From: Deltaproteobacteria bacterium
Lineage (GTDB): Bacteria; Myxococcota; Kuafuiibacteriia; Kuafuiibacteriales; Kuafuiibacteriaceae
Length of the DNA: 64,000 bases
Assembly (NCBI GenBank): GCA_020632995.1
Contig: JACKEN010000001.1
Span: forward strand, 652,001-716,000
Direction: 5' to 3'
Part shown: piece by piece, positions 17,602 to 26,372 of the stretch
Position numbering within the stretch: position 1 is the stretch's first letter
How the letters are laid out: each line of letters opens with the position of its first letter
Notes under the pieces: model-generated
What the model was told of the DNA's origin: nothing
Database searches by the model: none
The model's input: only the letters and a program-made list of their open reading frames with translations
Made by a program: the position numbers and the translations under genes

Positions 17602-18357
17602 ATGAAGACGAGTGACGTTCGCCGCCCCGTTGTCACCCCCTCGACCCAGGCTGGGCAGGTGGGCCCGGTGGCCGGTCCCGAGGGCGGCGCGCCGGCGCAC
17701 GCCCAGGCCCTCCAGGCGCCGCCCACCACCCGTCACCCGCTGGCGGATCAGCCGAACCTGCGGGGCACCACCAAGGGGCCCTCGTCGCAGGTGGCCGTCC
17801 TCGCCGACAACAAGCGGCGGCAGGGTACGCGGCAGAAGAAGCTGAAGACCGACGCGATCAAGGAGCTGGGCCGCCTCGAGCGCCCGGCCTTCGCGCGGCT
17901 GGTGGGGCAGATCGGCAGCCTGCTCGATCAGGCGAAGAGCGCGGCCGGGTTGGCCGAGGGCATGGGCCAGGACGAGATCTGGGCCCGGCTCGACCAGGCG
18001 ATGGAGCACCACCGCGAGGAGCTGGCGACCAGCATTCAGCAGGCGGTGCGGGGGCCGCGCTCGCAGCTCACGAAGTCGGGCGTCGATGCGATGCGCGCCT
18101 CGGGGACCGACACCCTGATGATGCAGATCCTGGCTCGGGGGAAGCTCTCGATGTCGATCGTCCGGGCCGAGATGACACGGCTGTCCAAGGGGTTGCGTGA
18201 AGGCAACCTCGAGGCGGCGGACATCAAGAAGGGCCTGGTCACCGCCGACGGCCTCCTGCAGCGCCTGGCCCTCGCCGGCGCGCCCCTCGAGTACGGCTAC
18301 AAGGACAACGGTCCGCGGGATCTACTGCTCAGCTTTGCGGCATCTCTCCACCGCTGA
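17602..18357 (+). CDS. Conserved-looking hypothetical protein upstream of the DUF444 gene
   Basis: A protein of 251 residues with no signal peptide or membrane segment. The first 75 residues are Pro/Gly/Thr-rich and probably disordered. The remainder is predicted to be almost entirely helical and charged (KTDAIKELGRLERPAFARLV onward), suggesting a small helical-bundle or adaptor domain. No family is recognised. The ATG has GAGGA upstream. It lies 40 bases before a DUF444 VWA protein on the same strand. In many bacteria that family is linked with PrkA kinase and SpoVR, and here this unknown occupies the neighbouring place, so a functional link is possible but unproven. Confidence 0.72.
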   Translation: MKTSDVRRPVVTPSTQAGQVGPVAGPEGGAPAHAQALQAPPTTRHPLADQPNLRGTTKGPSSQVAVLADNKRRQGTRQKKLKTDAIKELGRLERPAFARLVGQIGSLLDQAKSAAGLAEGMGQDEIWARLDQAMEHHREELATSIQQAVRGPRSQLTKSGVDAMRASGTDTLMMQILARGKLSMSIVRAEMTRLSKGLREGNLEAADIKKGLVTADGLLQRLALAGAPLEYGYKDNGPRDLLLSFAASLHR

Positions 18358-18397
18358 TCTCCCCCCAAATCTCCCGGGCTGCTAACGTCGAGGGGCC

Positions 18398-19510
18398 ATG
18401 GCCCAGCGCATCGAGACAGATCACGGCCGCTTCAAGGCCATCGTCCGGGGCAAGATCAAGCAGAACCTCAAGAAGTACATCCAGAAGGGGGAGATGCTCG
18501 GCAAGCAGGGCAAGGATCTGGTGTCCATCCCCGTGCCCTCCATCGATCTGCCCAAGTTCAAGTTCGGGCACCGCGACACCGGCGGCACCGGGCAAGGCGA
18601 AGGCGACGTCGGTGACGTGCTGAAGCCCGGCCAGGTGGAGGAGGGTGACGGCAGCGGCAAGGCCGGCCAGAACCCCGGTGAGCACGTCCTCGAGGTGGAC
18701 GTGAGCATGGACGAGCTCGCGGAGATGCTCGGTGAGGAGCTCCAGCTCCCGCGCATCGAGCCGAAGGGCAAGGAGCAGGTCAACGAGGTCAAGTACAAGT
18801 ACACCGGCGTCAACACCACGGGGCCGGAGTCCTTGCGCCACTTCAAGCGGACCTTCAAGCAGGCCCTGCGACGCACGATCGCGTCCGGCACCTACGACGC
18901 CGCGAACCCGCTCGTGGTGCCGACCCGCCAGGACCGGCGCTACCGGACCTGGAAGGAGGTCATCGAGCCCAAGGCCAACGCGGTCATCATCTACATGATG
19001 GACGTGTCGGGCTCGATGGGGGACGAGCAGAAGGAGATCGTGCGCATCGAGTCCTTCTGGATCGATACGTGGCTGCGCTCTCAGTACAAGGGCATCGAGT
19101 CGCGCTACATCATCCACGACGCGATGGCGAAGGAGGTCGATCGCGAGACCTTCTTCCACACGCGTGAGTCGGGCGGCACGATGATCTCCAGCGCGTACAA
19201 GCTGTGCTGGAGCATCATCGAGGAGCACTACCCGCCCTCGCAGTGGAACATCTACCCCTTCCACTTCTCCGACGGCGACAACTGGTCGGCCGACGACACC
19301 AACCAGTGCATCTCGCTGTTGAAGCAGAGCCTCCTGCCCGCGGTGAACATGTTCTGCTACGGCCAGGTGGAGTCGCCCTACGGGTCCGGCCAGTTCATCA
19401 AGGACCTGAAGGAACACTTCGGCGACGAGGAGCGGGTCGTGACGAGCGAGATCAAGGACAAGGAAGGGATCTACGGCTCCATCCGCGACTTCCTCGGCTC
19501 CGGTCACTGA
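18398..19510 (+). CDS. DUF444/YeaH-YhbH family von Willebrand A protein
   Basis: A soluble protein of 370 residues matching the UPF0229 (YeaH/YhbH) family: an N-terminal basic segment (RFKAIVRGKIKQNLKKYI), a Gly/Asp-rich linker, and a VWA-like domain. That domain has the MIDAS-type motif DVSGSMGD (Asp202, Ser204, Ser206), RESGGTMISSAYK and FHFSDGDNW. Members work with the PrkA serine kinase and SpoVR in stress or sporulation-related responses, though the biochemical role is unclear. Neither partner is in this window. The ATG follows a TGC-TAACGT extended -10 (18383-18388) by 9 bases. The stop overlaps the end of a convergent minus-strand lipoprotein gene by 7 bases. Confidence 0.9.
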   Translation: MAQRIETDHGRFKAIVRGKIKQNLKKYIQKGEMLGKQGKDLVSIPVPSIDLPKFKFGHRDTGGTGQGEGDVGDVLKPGQVEEGDGSGKAGQNPGEHVLEVDVSMDELAEMLGEELQLPRIEPKGKEQVNEVKYKYTGVNTTGPESLRHFKRTFKQALRRTIASGTYDAANPLVVPTRQDRRYRTWKEVIEPKANAVIIYMMDVSGSMGDEQKEIVRIESFWIDTWLRSQYKGIESRYIIHDAMAKEVDRETFFHTRESGGTMISSAYKLCWSIIEEHYPPSQWNIYPFHFSDGDNWSADDTNQCISLLKQSLLPAVNMFCYGQVESPYGSGQFIKDLKEHFGDEERVVTSEIKDKEGIYGSIRDFLGSGH

Positions 19511-20046
19511 GGGGCCGAACTCGGGCCGAGCTCACGGTACATCGCCCCGAGTTCCATGATCGCGGTGGCGAGGTGTGATGCGCGGGGCACGTCGGCCTTC
19601 ATGAAGATCCGGCAGCCTTCCGTGGCGTCGAGCTCGAGGCAGGAGAGGGACGCGGTCTGCCGGACCTTGACGTCTCGGACATCGGCCAGACGGACATCGA
19701 GGCTTCCACGGGCGGCCCGCGGTTTACAGATCATCCTCAGCTCGCTCTTGCCGTCGCCGTCCGGGACGTAGGCCAGCGCATGCTCGTCGCAGGGCGGCGC
19801 GATGAGGAGGGTGTCGTCGACGAAGTCCAGCCTGCTCTCGCAGCGGAGGCGAGCATCACGCACCACGGACGCCACGCACACCTCGCTCAGCAGCTCGCGG
19901 AGCTCCGCCTCGGCGAAGGCGATCCGCTCCTCCAGGGGGACCGCGACCGTCAGTCGCGAGGATGGGACGCTCTGCCGCGCCGCGTGTCCGCACGCCGCGA
20001 GGAGCGCGAGGTGCGCGAGCGCAGCCGCGAACGGATACTTGCCCAT
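19504..20046 (-). CDS. Small lipoprotein, unknown function
   Basis: A protein of 180 residues. The chosen ATG at 20046 gives MGKYPFAAALAHLALLAAC, a clear lipoprotein signal peptide with lipobox LAAC. A longer frame reaching back to 20346 is an artefact of high GC and overlaps the divergent methyltransferase. The mature protein has a helical segment (VPLEERIAFAEAELRELLSEV) and then a strand-rich domain with several Cys residues. No family is recognised. Its 3' end overlaps the convergent DUF444 gene by 7 bases. Confidence 0.7.
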   Translation of the reverse strand: MGKYPFAAALAHLALLAACGHAARQSVPSSRLTVAVPLEERIAFAEAELRELLSEVCVASVVRDARLRCESRLDFVDDTLLIAPPCDEHALAYVPDGDGKSELRMICKPRAARGSLDVRLADVRDVKVRQTASLSCLELDATEGCRIFMKADVPRASHLATAIMELGAMYRELGPSSAPQ

Positions 20047-20152
20047 TCCCACGGTCTGCCACGGAGCGCGCATTCGGTCGACCTCCGCTCCGCGAGAGGT
20101 CCCTCCGCGGATCGCATGGGCTCGTCTTGGAGGGCCTGCTAGCCTCCCTGAG

Positions 20153-20794
20153 GTGCGAGACGGGCGGGTGAGCGGCGTCGACCGGGCCCTGTTGCCCCTG
20201 CGGGTGGCCAACGTGCTCCTGCGCCGGGACCGCGGCGCCTGGCGGCACCTGGTGCCGTGGCTGAGCTCGCTCCGCCCGGGCGTCGACCCGCTGGAGCTCG
20301 GCACCCCCTGGCTCGCGTTCGGGGCGATCGAGTGGCTGCAAGACAACCTGCGCTCCCGGTGGCGCGTGCTCGAGCTCGGCTCCGGGGGCTCGACCCTCTA
20401 CTTCCGGCGGCGGGTCCGCCACCTGGTGAGCGTCGAGCACGATCCGAGCTGGTACCGGCGGGTCACGCAGCGGGTGCCGCCGGGGCCGGGCTACGAGCCG
20501 CTGCTCGTGCCCGAGGACGCCTTCGGCCAGGTGATCGAGCGCTACCCCGAGGGCTGGTTCGACCTCGTGCTGGTGGACGGCGGCGCGGACCGGGTGGCGG
20601 CGCTCCTCGCCGCGGCGCCCCGAGTGGCGCGGGGTGGCTTCCTGATCCTGGACAACTCCGACCACCGGGACACCGAGGCGCGTCTCCGGCCCTTGGACGG
20701 GCTGTGGCGCCGCGACTTCTACGGCGTGGCGCCCTGGAACCTGCACCGGGGTCGGCTCCACCTGCAGCGCACCACGGTGTGGCGGGCGGAGTAG
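20153..20794 (+). CDS. SAM-dependent methyltransferase-like protein
   Basis: A protein of 213 residues with a Rossmann-type methyltransferase core: motif I VLELGSGGSTLYF (about residues 71-83), the acidic strand end LVSVEHD (about 91-97) and the post-motif strand FDLVLVDGGADR (about 137-148). The domain is compact, like class I enzymes that act on small molecules, and no substrate clue is visible. The GTG at 20153 is taken as start because a TGC-TAGCCT -10-like element ends 7 bases before it. A second GTG at 20168 is possible. It is divergent from the small lipoprotein gene. Confidence 0.75.
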   Translation: MRDGRVSGVDRALLPLRVANVLLRRDRGAWRHLVPWLSSLRPGVDPLELGTPWLAFGAIEWLQDNLRSRWRVLELGSGGSTLYFRRRVRHLVSVEHDPSWYRRVTQRVPPGPGYEPLLVPEDAFGQVIERYPEGWFDLVLVDGGADRVAALLAAAPRVARGGFLILDNSDHRDTEARLRPLDGLWRRDFYGVAPWNLHRGRLHLQRTTVWRAE

Positions 20795-20863
20795 CCGACC
20801 TGCGTCAACCGGTCGCGTTGACCGCCCACGCCCCCGGGCGCCCACTGGGCGTGAGGAGGGCAC

Positions 20864-22276
20864 ATGGCGCGCCTCCATGCGCTGTTGAGGCTGGTCGTGA
20901 TCGCGGCCCTGGCCGGCTGCGAAGGGGGAGGGGAGGACGGCACCGACGCCGCCACCCGGGGGTCGGTCGGTGAGGCCTGCCAGCGCAACCTGGACTGCGA
21001 GTCGGCCTTCTGCATCCCCGCCGTGAGCGGCGGTGAGGCCTCCGCGTGGCCGGGGGGGATCTGCACCGCGCCCTGTCAGGACGACGCGACCTGCGCGGGG
21101 GGGACCTGCGTCGCGTTCGAGGACAGCGGCTACTGCATGCTGGGTTGCGGTCCGGGCGCGCCCGCGTGCCGGGATGGCTACGTCTGCCATCCGTCGCTCG
21201 CGGTGTGCCTGCCGGACTGCCGGGTGTCCTGGGAGTGCGGCCCCTACTTCGTCTGCGACGAGGCCACCGGGGCCTGCGCCCTGCCCGCCACCCCGGGCGG
21301 GGCGCTGGGGGCGGCGTGCGAGGGGGGCCTGGACTGCGTCTCTGCCCTCTGCCTCGCGGCGGAGGACGAGGCGGGGGCCTTCACGGGGTGGACGGGGGGA
21401 ATGTGCAGCCTGCCTTGCCCGACGGGGGACTGCGGGGAGGGCGGGGCCTGCTTGCGCCTGGGGGACTACCTGCTCTGCGTGCCGGAGTGCGCCGAGGGCG
21501 CGTGCCGAGACGGCTATGTCTGCGTGGAGGCCCTGGGGGGGTGCCTGCCGGACTGTCGCCTCGGCTGGGACTGCGGCACCGGCTACGCGTGCGGGGAGGA
21601 CGGGCGCTGCGCGCTGGAGATGGCGGAGGTGGCGGCGTTCGGCGCGCCCTGCCTGAGCGACTTCGCGTGCGAGACGGGGGTCTGCCTGCCGGAGTCGGCG
21701 GGCTGGCCCGAGGGGACCTGCGCGGCGTTCTGCGGCAGCGCGTGGTGCCCCGAGACGTCGGGCTGCGTGGTGCTGGGCGGGTATCCGTACTGCCTGCCGG
21801 GGTGCGACGACGCGTCGCCCTGTCGGGACGGGTACGTCTGCACCCAGCCGGAGGGGGTGTGCATGCCGGACTGCCGAGGGGGCTACGACTGCGGCACCGA
21901 GTATACCTGCTCCAGCACCACGGGCTTCTGCGACGCCAACCCCGCGCCGCTGTCTGGCCTCGGCGCCACCTGCAGCAGCGACGCGGTCTGCGACAGCGGG
22001 CTGTGCCTGCTGGACGTGGCCTCGGGCTTCACCCTCGGCGTCTGCACGGAGGTCTGTGCTGCAAGCTGCCCTGCCGGCTTCGGGTGCGTGGCGCTCGAGG
22101 CGGGGAGCTGGTGCCTGCCGACCTGCGGGGACGGGTGCCCGAGCGCCTTCGTGTGCGAGTCGTCGAGCCAGCTCTGCGTGCCCAGCTGCCTCAGCGGGTG
22201 GCCGTGCCCGAGCGGCTACGTCTGCCGCAACACCGGGCTGTGCCGCGACCCCGGCCCTGGCCCTGGCCCTGGCTAG
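20864..22276 (+). CDS. Cysteine-rich modular lipoprotein
   Basis: A lipoprotein of 470 residues (MARLHALLRLVVIAALAGC, lipobox LAGC). The mature part consists of four repeats of about 100 residues. Each has a C-x4-D/A-C-x3-x-C lead (for example ACQRNLDCESAFC), then CRDGYVC and C-(L/M)-PDCR-x5-CG, with the Cys spacing conserved between repeats. The cysteines presumably form disulphides in an exported surface protein. Such modular Cys-rich proteins are common in Myxococcota, but the role is unknown. The C-terminus is a short (GP)n tail made by a hexanucleotide repeat. The ATG has GAGGAGG upstream. It is convergent with the AstA-like gene, one base apart. Confidence 0.85.
   Translation: MARLHALLRLVVIAALAGCEGGGEDGTDAATRGSVGEACQRNLDCESAFCIPAVSGGEASAWPGGICTAPCQDDATCAGGTCVAFEDSGYCMLGCGPGAPACRDGYVCHPSLAVCLPDCRVSWECGPYFVCDEATGACALPATPGGALGAACEGGLDCVSALCLAAEDEAGAFTGWTGGMCSLPCPTGDCGEGGACLRLGDYLLCVPECAEGACRDGYVCVEALGGCLPDCRLGWDCGTGYACGEDGRCALEMAEVAAFGAPCLSDFACETGVCLPESAGWPEGTCAAFCGSAWCPETSGCVVLGGYPYCLPGCDDASPCRDGYVCTQPEGVCMPDCRGGYDCGTEYTCSSTTGFCDANPAPLSGLGATCSSDAVCDSGLCLLDVASGFTLGVCTEVCAASCPAGFGCVALEAGSWCLPTCGDGCPSAFVCESSSQLCVPSCLSGWPCPSGYVCRNTGLCRDPGPGPGPG
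22253..22272 (+). repeat. GGCCCT hexanucleotide microsatellite
   Basis: Three and a third copies of GGCCCT encode the terminal Gly-Pro tail of the Cys-rich lipoprotein. Changes in copy number would alter tail length without frameshift. Confidence 0.75.
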
Positions 22277-22277
22277 C

Positions 22278-23381
22278 TCAGAAGGGCACCGCCCACAGCT
22301 CGTGGTGGGTGCGGACCTTGAGGATCTTCCTCGCCTGCATCGAAAGGCGCAGCTCGTCGCCGTCCTCTTGCGCCCCCACCACCAGGGCGCGGAAGCGGGT
22401 GGAGCCCTTGGGGTTGCCCACCCCGACGATGTAGCGGGAGAGCCCACGCGCCGGGTGGCGTGTCAACAGGGCTTGCTCTTCCTCGGCCGAGACCACCTCC
22501 TTGGCGACGCGGAACTGGTCGCTGTTGCGGACCAGGCTGATGTCGTCGGTGGCGGCGTGGAAGTGCGGGCCGCCGTCGAAGGGATCGATGCGCCAGGAGT
22601 AGCGGAAGCCCACCGACTCCAGCATCTTCTTCACGCCCTTGGTGTCCTCGCCGACCTGACCGATCAGCTCGGCCACGTCGTCGGGGAGGAGGGTGGCGTG
22701 GATGGCCTGGGGGAAGAGGCTGACGATGAACTCCTTGTTGGTGTGCGAGAGCTTGTCGGCCTCCTGGTAGCTGAGGCCGGTGAAGCGGCGGCCGAGGTGC
22801 TCCCACAGGCGGGAGCGCCCGTCCGAGGTGAGGGGCGGCATCAGCTCGGCGATGACCTCCTCGCGGAAGCGCTCGCGGTACATGGCCATGAACAGGAAGC
22901 GGACAAAGGAGAGCGGCTTGCCGAGGCCCAGGGCGCGGCAATCGGGGTGCACCACCAGGGCGCCGATCTCGGTGGGGCCGGAGTAGTTGAAGCCCAGGCG
23001 CAGGGTGGTGTGGGTGAAGTGGCGATCCAGGGTGGTGGAGTAGCGCTCGTCCTGGAACACGTCGAAGAAGATGTGGGGGGCCTCGGAGCTGCCGTGCTGG
23101 GCGAAGACCATGCTGGTGCCCACGATCCGGCCGGACTCCGCGCCCTCGAGCACGAACATGTACTGGCTCTGGCCGAGGTCCTTCTCCTGGCCCGCGAAGC
23201 TGCGGCGCGCCTTGGTGATCAGCTGCTTGAGGACCCGCCGGTCGTGCGGGAAGTTGACCGAGTTCAGGTGCCGGGAGAGGCCGTAGAGGCCCTCCAGATC
23301 CCGGGGCTGCACCTCGCGGATCAGGAAGCGCTCTGGCTCCGCGGGTTTCTTCTTCTTGGGCGCGCGTTTGGCCGAGGCCAT
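22278..23381 (-). CDS. Arginine N-succinyltransferase (AstA)-like acyltransferase
   Basis: A protein of 367 residues of the AstA family of the GNAT superfamily. Marks are IREVQPRDLEGLYGLSR at the N-terminus, IGTSM-like IVGTSMVFAQHG, EIGALVVHPDCRALGLGKPLS (the acyl-CoA-binding region, near residues 155-175) and FTGLSYQEADKLSHTNKEFI. AstA transfers succinyl from succinyl-CoA to arginine in the AST arginine-degradation pathway. No other ast gene is present, so a different substrate is possible. The ATG at 23381 is preferred over the frame's upstream extension, because a TGC-TACCTT -10-like element ends 8 bases before it. It is divergent from glnD. Confidence 0.85.
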   Translation of the reverse strand: MASAKRAPKKKKPAEPERFLIREVQPRDLEGLYGLSRHLNSVNFPHDRRVLKQLITKARRSFAGQEKDLGQSQYMFVLEGAESGRIVGTSMVFAQHGSSEAPHIFFDVFQDERYSTTLDRHFTHTTLRLGFNYSGPTEIGALVVHPDCRALGLGKPLSFVRFLFMAMYRERFREEVIAELMPPLTSDGRSRLWEHLGRRFTGLSYQEADKLSHTNKEFIVSLFPQAIHATLLPDDVAELIGQVGEDTKGVKKMLESVGFRYSWRIDPFDGGPHFHAATDDISLVRNSDQFRVAKEVVSAEEEQALLTRHPARGLSRYIVGVGNPKGSTRFRALVVGAQEDGDELRLSMQARKILKVRTHHELWAVPF

Positions 23382-23416
23382 GGGCCGGCAAGGTAGCAGT
23401 CCCACGAGGCGGCCGA

Positions 23417-23422
23417 TAGGAT
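23417..23422 (+). promoter_or_regulatory. glnD -10 element
   Basis: TAGGAT lies 6 bases before the GTG of glnD. No convincing -35 is seen at 16-18 bases upstream. The divergent -10 for the AstA-like gene is at 23390-23395. Confidence 0.35.
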
Positions 23423-23428
23423 GCGTTC

Positions 23429-26314
23429 GTGCTGCCTGCCGTCGATCCTGAGCGCCTCGCGGGCCTGAAGGCCCGGCTCGAGGCCATGCGGGCCGAGCTG
23501 CGGGCCTCCACCCGGGGGCTGCCGCCGCACCGGGGCCAGGAGGTGGTCCTGGCCATCACCGCCGAGGTGGACGCGGTGATCCGCAGCCTGGCCGAGGCCT
23601 CCCTGGACGCGGTGCGGGACCGGATGGGCGCCGAGGCGGCGGAGGCGGCGGCCCGGGTGGAGATCGTGGCCCTCGGCGGCTACGGCCGCCAGGAGCTCTG
23701 CCCGTGGTCGGACGTGGACCTGCTCTTCCTCGTGCCCGAGGGCACGCCGCTCGACGCGGGCGAGGCCGCGCCGGCCCGGGCGTGGGTGGAGGGGGTGCTC
23801 TACGGCCTGTGGGACCTCGGCTTCGAGGTCGGCCAGGCGGTGCGGACGGTCGAGGACACCGCCCAGGTGGCCCAACAGGACGCCTCGGTGCTCACCTCGC
23901 TCCTCGACGCCCGCCTGGTGCCGCGGACGTCGGTGGAGCCGGGGGCCCCGACCCCGCCCGCGCCGGAGTTCGAGGCCCTCTCGCGCCGGCTCGAGGCGGA
24001 CCTGTTGAGCGGGCCCCAGGTGGGGGCGCTGATCCAGGCCAAGCTGAGTGAGGCGAAGGCCCGGCGCGCGCGCTTCGGCGACTCGGTGTTCCTGCTCGAG
24101 CCCAACGTGAAGGAGAGCGAGGGCGGGCTCCGGGAGCTCCACACCGCGCTGTGGGTGGCCCGGGCCCGGTGGCGGGCCCACGGGATCCGGGAGATGGTGC
24201 GCCTCGGCGTGCTCTCGTCCCGGGAGGGCGGGGCGCTGGAGCGGGCCTATGGGTTCCTCCTCCGGGTGCGGACCGAGCTCCACTTCCTCGCCCGCCGTCG
24301 GCAGGATCACCTGCGCTTCGAGTACCAGGAGCAGATCGCGCCGCTCCTGGGCTACGTGGACCCGACCGAGACCGACGCCGATCGACGCACCCACGGGGTG
24401 GAGCGCTTCATGCGCGCCTACTACTTCCATGCAAGACAGCTTGCGTTGAACTCTGGCCTCGTGGTCGAGCGCGGGACCTCGCACCGGCGGCGCCGCGCGG
24501 TGCAGGCGGTCACCGCCCCCGGCGGCTTCAAGGAGTGGGAGGGCAAGCTCACCGTCACCGACCGGGCCCAGTTCCTGAAGGACCCGGCCGCCCTGGTGCG
24601 GATCTTCCGGGTCTCCCAGGAGGAGCACCTCGAGATCTACAGCTACACCAAGAACCTGATCTCGGAGCACGCGCACCTGATCACCCGCACCCAGCGGCGC
24701 GATCCGGCGGTGGTGCGCGATCTGCTCGCCCTGCTGGAGGACCCGAAGGCGGACGGCGCGGTGGTCAACACCATGCACGACCTCGGGGTGCTCGCCCGGC
24801 TGATCCCCGAGTTCGCCCGGGTGACCGCGCGGTGGCAGCACTCGCTCTACCACGTCTACACGGTCGACGTGCACTCGCTGGTGGTCTTCAAGAACCTCAA
24901 GCGCCTGCGCAACGGGACCTTCGCCGAGGAGCAGCGCGAGATGACCCGGATGTGCGCGGAGCTGCCGCGGCCGGCGGTGCTCTACATGGCCGGGCTGCTG
25001 CACGACGTGGGCAAGGGCTGGCCGCGGGGCGATCACTCGGTGCGGGGCGAGCGGGTCTCGCGCACCGTCGGCCGCCGGCTCGAGGAGGCCCACGTGGCGG
25101 GGTGGGGCCCCCGGGAGACCGACGACATGGCGTGGCTGGTGCGGCACCACCTGGCCATGAGCGACATCTCCCAGCGGCGCGATCTCTCGGATCGCGAGCT
25201 GTTGGAGTCCTTCGCGTCCGAGGTGCACAACGAGGAGCGCCTCAACATGCTCTACCTGCTGACCTTCGCGGACATGCGGGGCACCTCGCCCAAGGTGTGG
25301 ACGGACTGGAAGGCAGGCCTGCTTGCGGAGCTCTGCCGCGCCACCCGGGGGGTGCTCACCCACCAGGCCCAGGGCCAGAAGCAGGTCGACTTGCACTTCG
25401 AGGGCCGCCGCCAGCAGGCGGAGCGGACCCTGCTCGAGGAGGCGGGGCGGCGGGGCGAGCTCCGGCTGGCCCCGGACGAGGTGCGGGCCTTCTCCAAGCT
25501 GGTCCCCGCGCGCTACATGCTCTCCTTCACCGCCAAGCGCATGGTGCGCCACGTCCAGATGTGGCGCGACGTGAGCCAGCGCGGCGGCCTCGCGGTGCAC
25601 GTGCGGCACATGCGGCGGGACCGCACCACCAAGCTCACGGTGTCCTGCCCCGACCGACCGGGCCTGTTGGCCCTGTTGGCCGGGACCCTGGCCGCCCACC
25701 GCCTCCAGATCCTCTCGGCCCAGGTCTTCTCGGTCGACGCGCTCCCCGCCGCCGAGTTCCACGAGGAGGTGGAGCCGGCGATCACCGGCGACCTCGACCC
25801 GGATCCGTCGGCCTACGACCACCTCGAGCCGGCCAAGGAGCCGCCGCGGGCGGGGCGCATCGCCCTCGACGTCCTGTTCGTCACCGACGAGCACGGCCAG
25901 CTCTGCGACGATCCGGATCGCTGGGCCGAGGTGCGGGCCGATCTGCGCCGGGTGATCCTCGGGGACCAGGACGTCGAGGGGCTCCTCCGCCGCCGCCTCG
26001 GCGGCTCCCGCCTCGCCGCGCGGCACCGCCCCGCGGTGAAGACCGAGGTCAGCGTGGCGCGGGAGGACTCCAACCGCGAGACGGTCATCGACGTGTTCTG
26101 CGAGGACCGCCTCGGCGTCCTGTACACCATCGCCAAGACCTTCATGGCCGAGGGCCTCACCATCAGCCTGGCCAAGATCTCCACCCAGGGGCACCGGGTG
26201 GCCGACGGCTTCTACGTCTTCGACGCCGCCACGGGGAAGAAGGTGGAGTCCCAGGTCCGCCTCGACGCGCTGGTGGCCCGCCTCACCGAGGCCCTGAACG
26301 AGGAGGTGACCTAG
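23429..26314 (+). CDS. glnD: [Protein-PII] uridylyltransferase/uridylyl-removing enzyme
   Basis: A bifunctional nitrogen sensor of 961 residues that adds UMP to PII proteins when nitrogen is scarce and removes it when glutamine is high. Domains in order: nucleotidyltransferase with GGYGRQELCPWSDVDLLFL (from about residue 82), the GlnD helical domain with KLTVTDRAQFLKDP, an HD hydrolase domain with LLHDVGKGWPRGDH (His525-Asp526), and two ACT domains (starting near residues 735 and 885) that bind glutamine. The length is full for the family. A GTG start follows closely on a -10-like TAGGAT. The next gene is the ammonium transporter amtB, which fits nitrogen control, although no glnB/glnK is present. 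Confidence 0.95.
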   Translation: MLPAVDPERLAGLKARLEAMRAELRASTRGLPPHRGQEVVLAITAEVDAVIRSLAEASLDAVRDRMGAEAAEAAARVEIVALGGYGRQELCPWSDVDLLFLVPEGTPLDAGEAAPARAWVEGVLYGLWDLGFEVGQAVRTVEDTAQVAQQDASVLTSLLDARLVPRTSVEPGAPTPPAPEFEALSRRLEADLLSGPQVGALIQAKLSEAKARRARFGDSVFLLEPNVKESEGGLRELHTALWVARARWRAHGIREMVRLGVLSSREGGALERAYGFLLRVRTELHFLARRRQDHLRFEYQEQIAPLLGYVDPTETDADRRTHGVERFMRAYYFHARQLALNSGLVVERGTSHRRRRAVQAVTAPGGFKEWEGKLTVTDRAQFLKDPAALVRIFRVSQEEHLEIYSYTKNLISEHAHLITRTQRRDPAVVRDLLALLEDPKADGAVVNTMHDLGVLARLIPEFARVTARWQHSLYHVYTVDVHSLVVFKNLKRLRNGTFAEEQREMTRMCAELPRPAVLYMAGLLHDVGKGWPRGDHSVRGERVSRTVGRRLEEAHVAGWGPRETDDMAWLVRHHLAMSDISQRRDLSDRELLESFASEVHNEERLNMLYLLTFADMRGTSPKVWTDWKAGLLAELCRATRGVLTHQAQGQKQVDLHFEGRRQQAERTLLEEAGRRGELRLAPDEVRAFSKLVPARYMLSFTAKRMVRHVQMWRDVSQRGGLAVHVRHMRRDRTTKLTVSCPDRPGLLALLAGTLAAHRLQILSAQVFSVDALPAAEFHEEVEPAITGDLDPDPSAYDHLEPAKEPPRAGRIALDVLFVTDEHGQLCDDPDRWAEVRADLRRVILGDQDVEGLLRRRLGGSRLAARHRPAVKTEVSVAREDSNRETVIDVFCEDRLGVLYTIAKTFMAEGLTISLAKISTQGHRVADGFYVFDAATGKKVESQVRLDALVARLTEALNEEVT
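24431..24444. repeat. Exact GCAAG-N4-CTTGC palindrome
   Basis: GCAAGACAGCTTGC within glnD, read as GCA AGA CAG CTT GCG. AGA and CTT stand out as rare-looking codons in this GC-rich gene, which suggests constraint at the DNA level. Confidence 0.75.
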
Positions 26315-26335
26315 GGGGGCCGAGGGGTCGCCCCA

Positions 26336-26364
26336 TTGGCCCGCGGAGCGCTTGCCGCTAGCAT
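26336..26364 (+). promoter_or_regulatory. amtB promoter
   Basis: TTGGCC (26336-26341), a 17-base spacer, TAGCAT (26359-26364). The GTG at 26373 follows after 8 bases, predicting a nearly leaderless transcript separate from glnD. Confidence 0.6.
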
Positions 26365-26372
26365 GACGCGCT

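Noticed and set aside
19802..20152. Long upstream extension of the methyltransferase frame
   Set aside because: It overlaps the opposite-strand lipoprotein gene and contains no domain. A -10 box lies just before GTG 20153.
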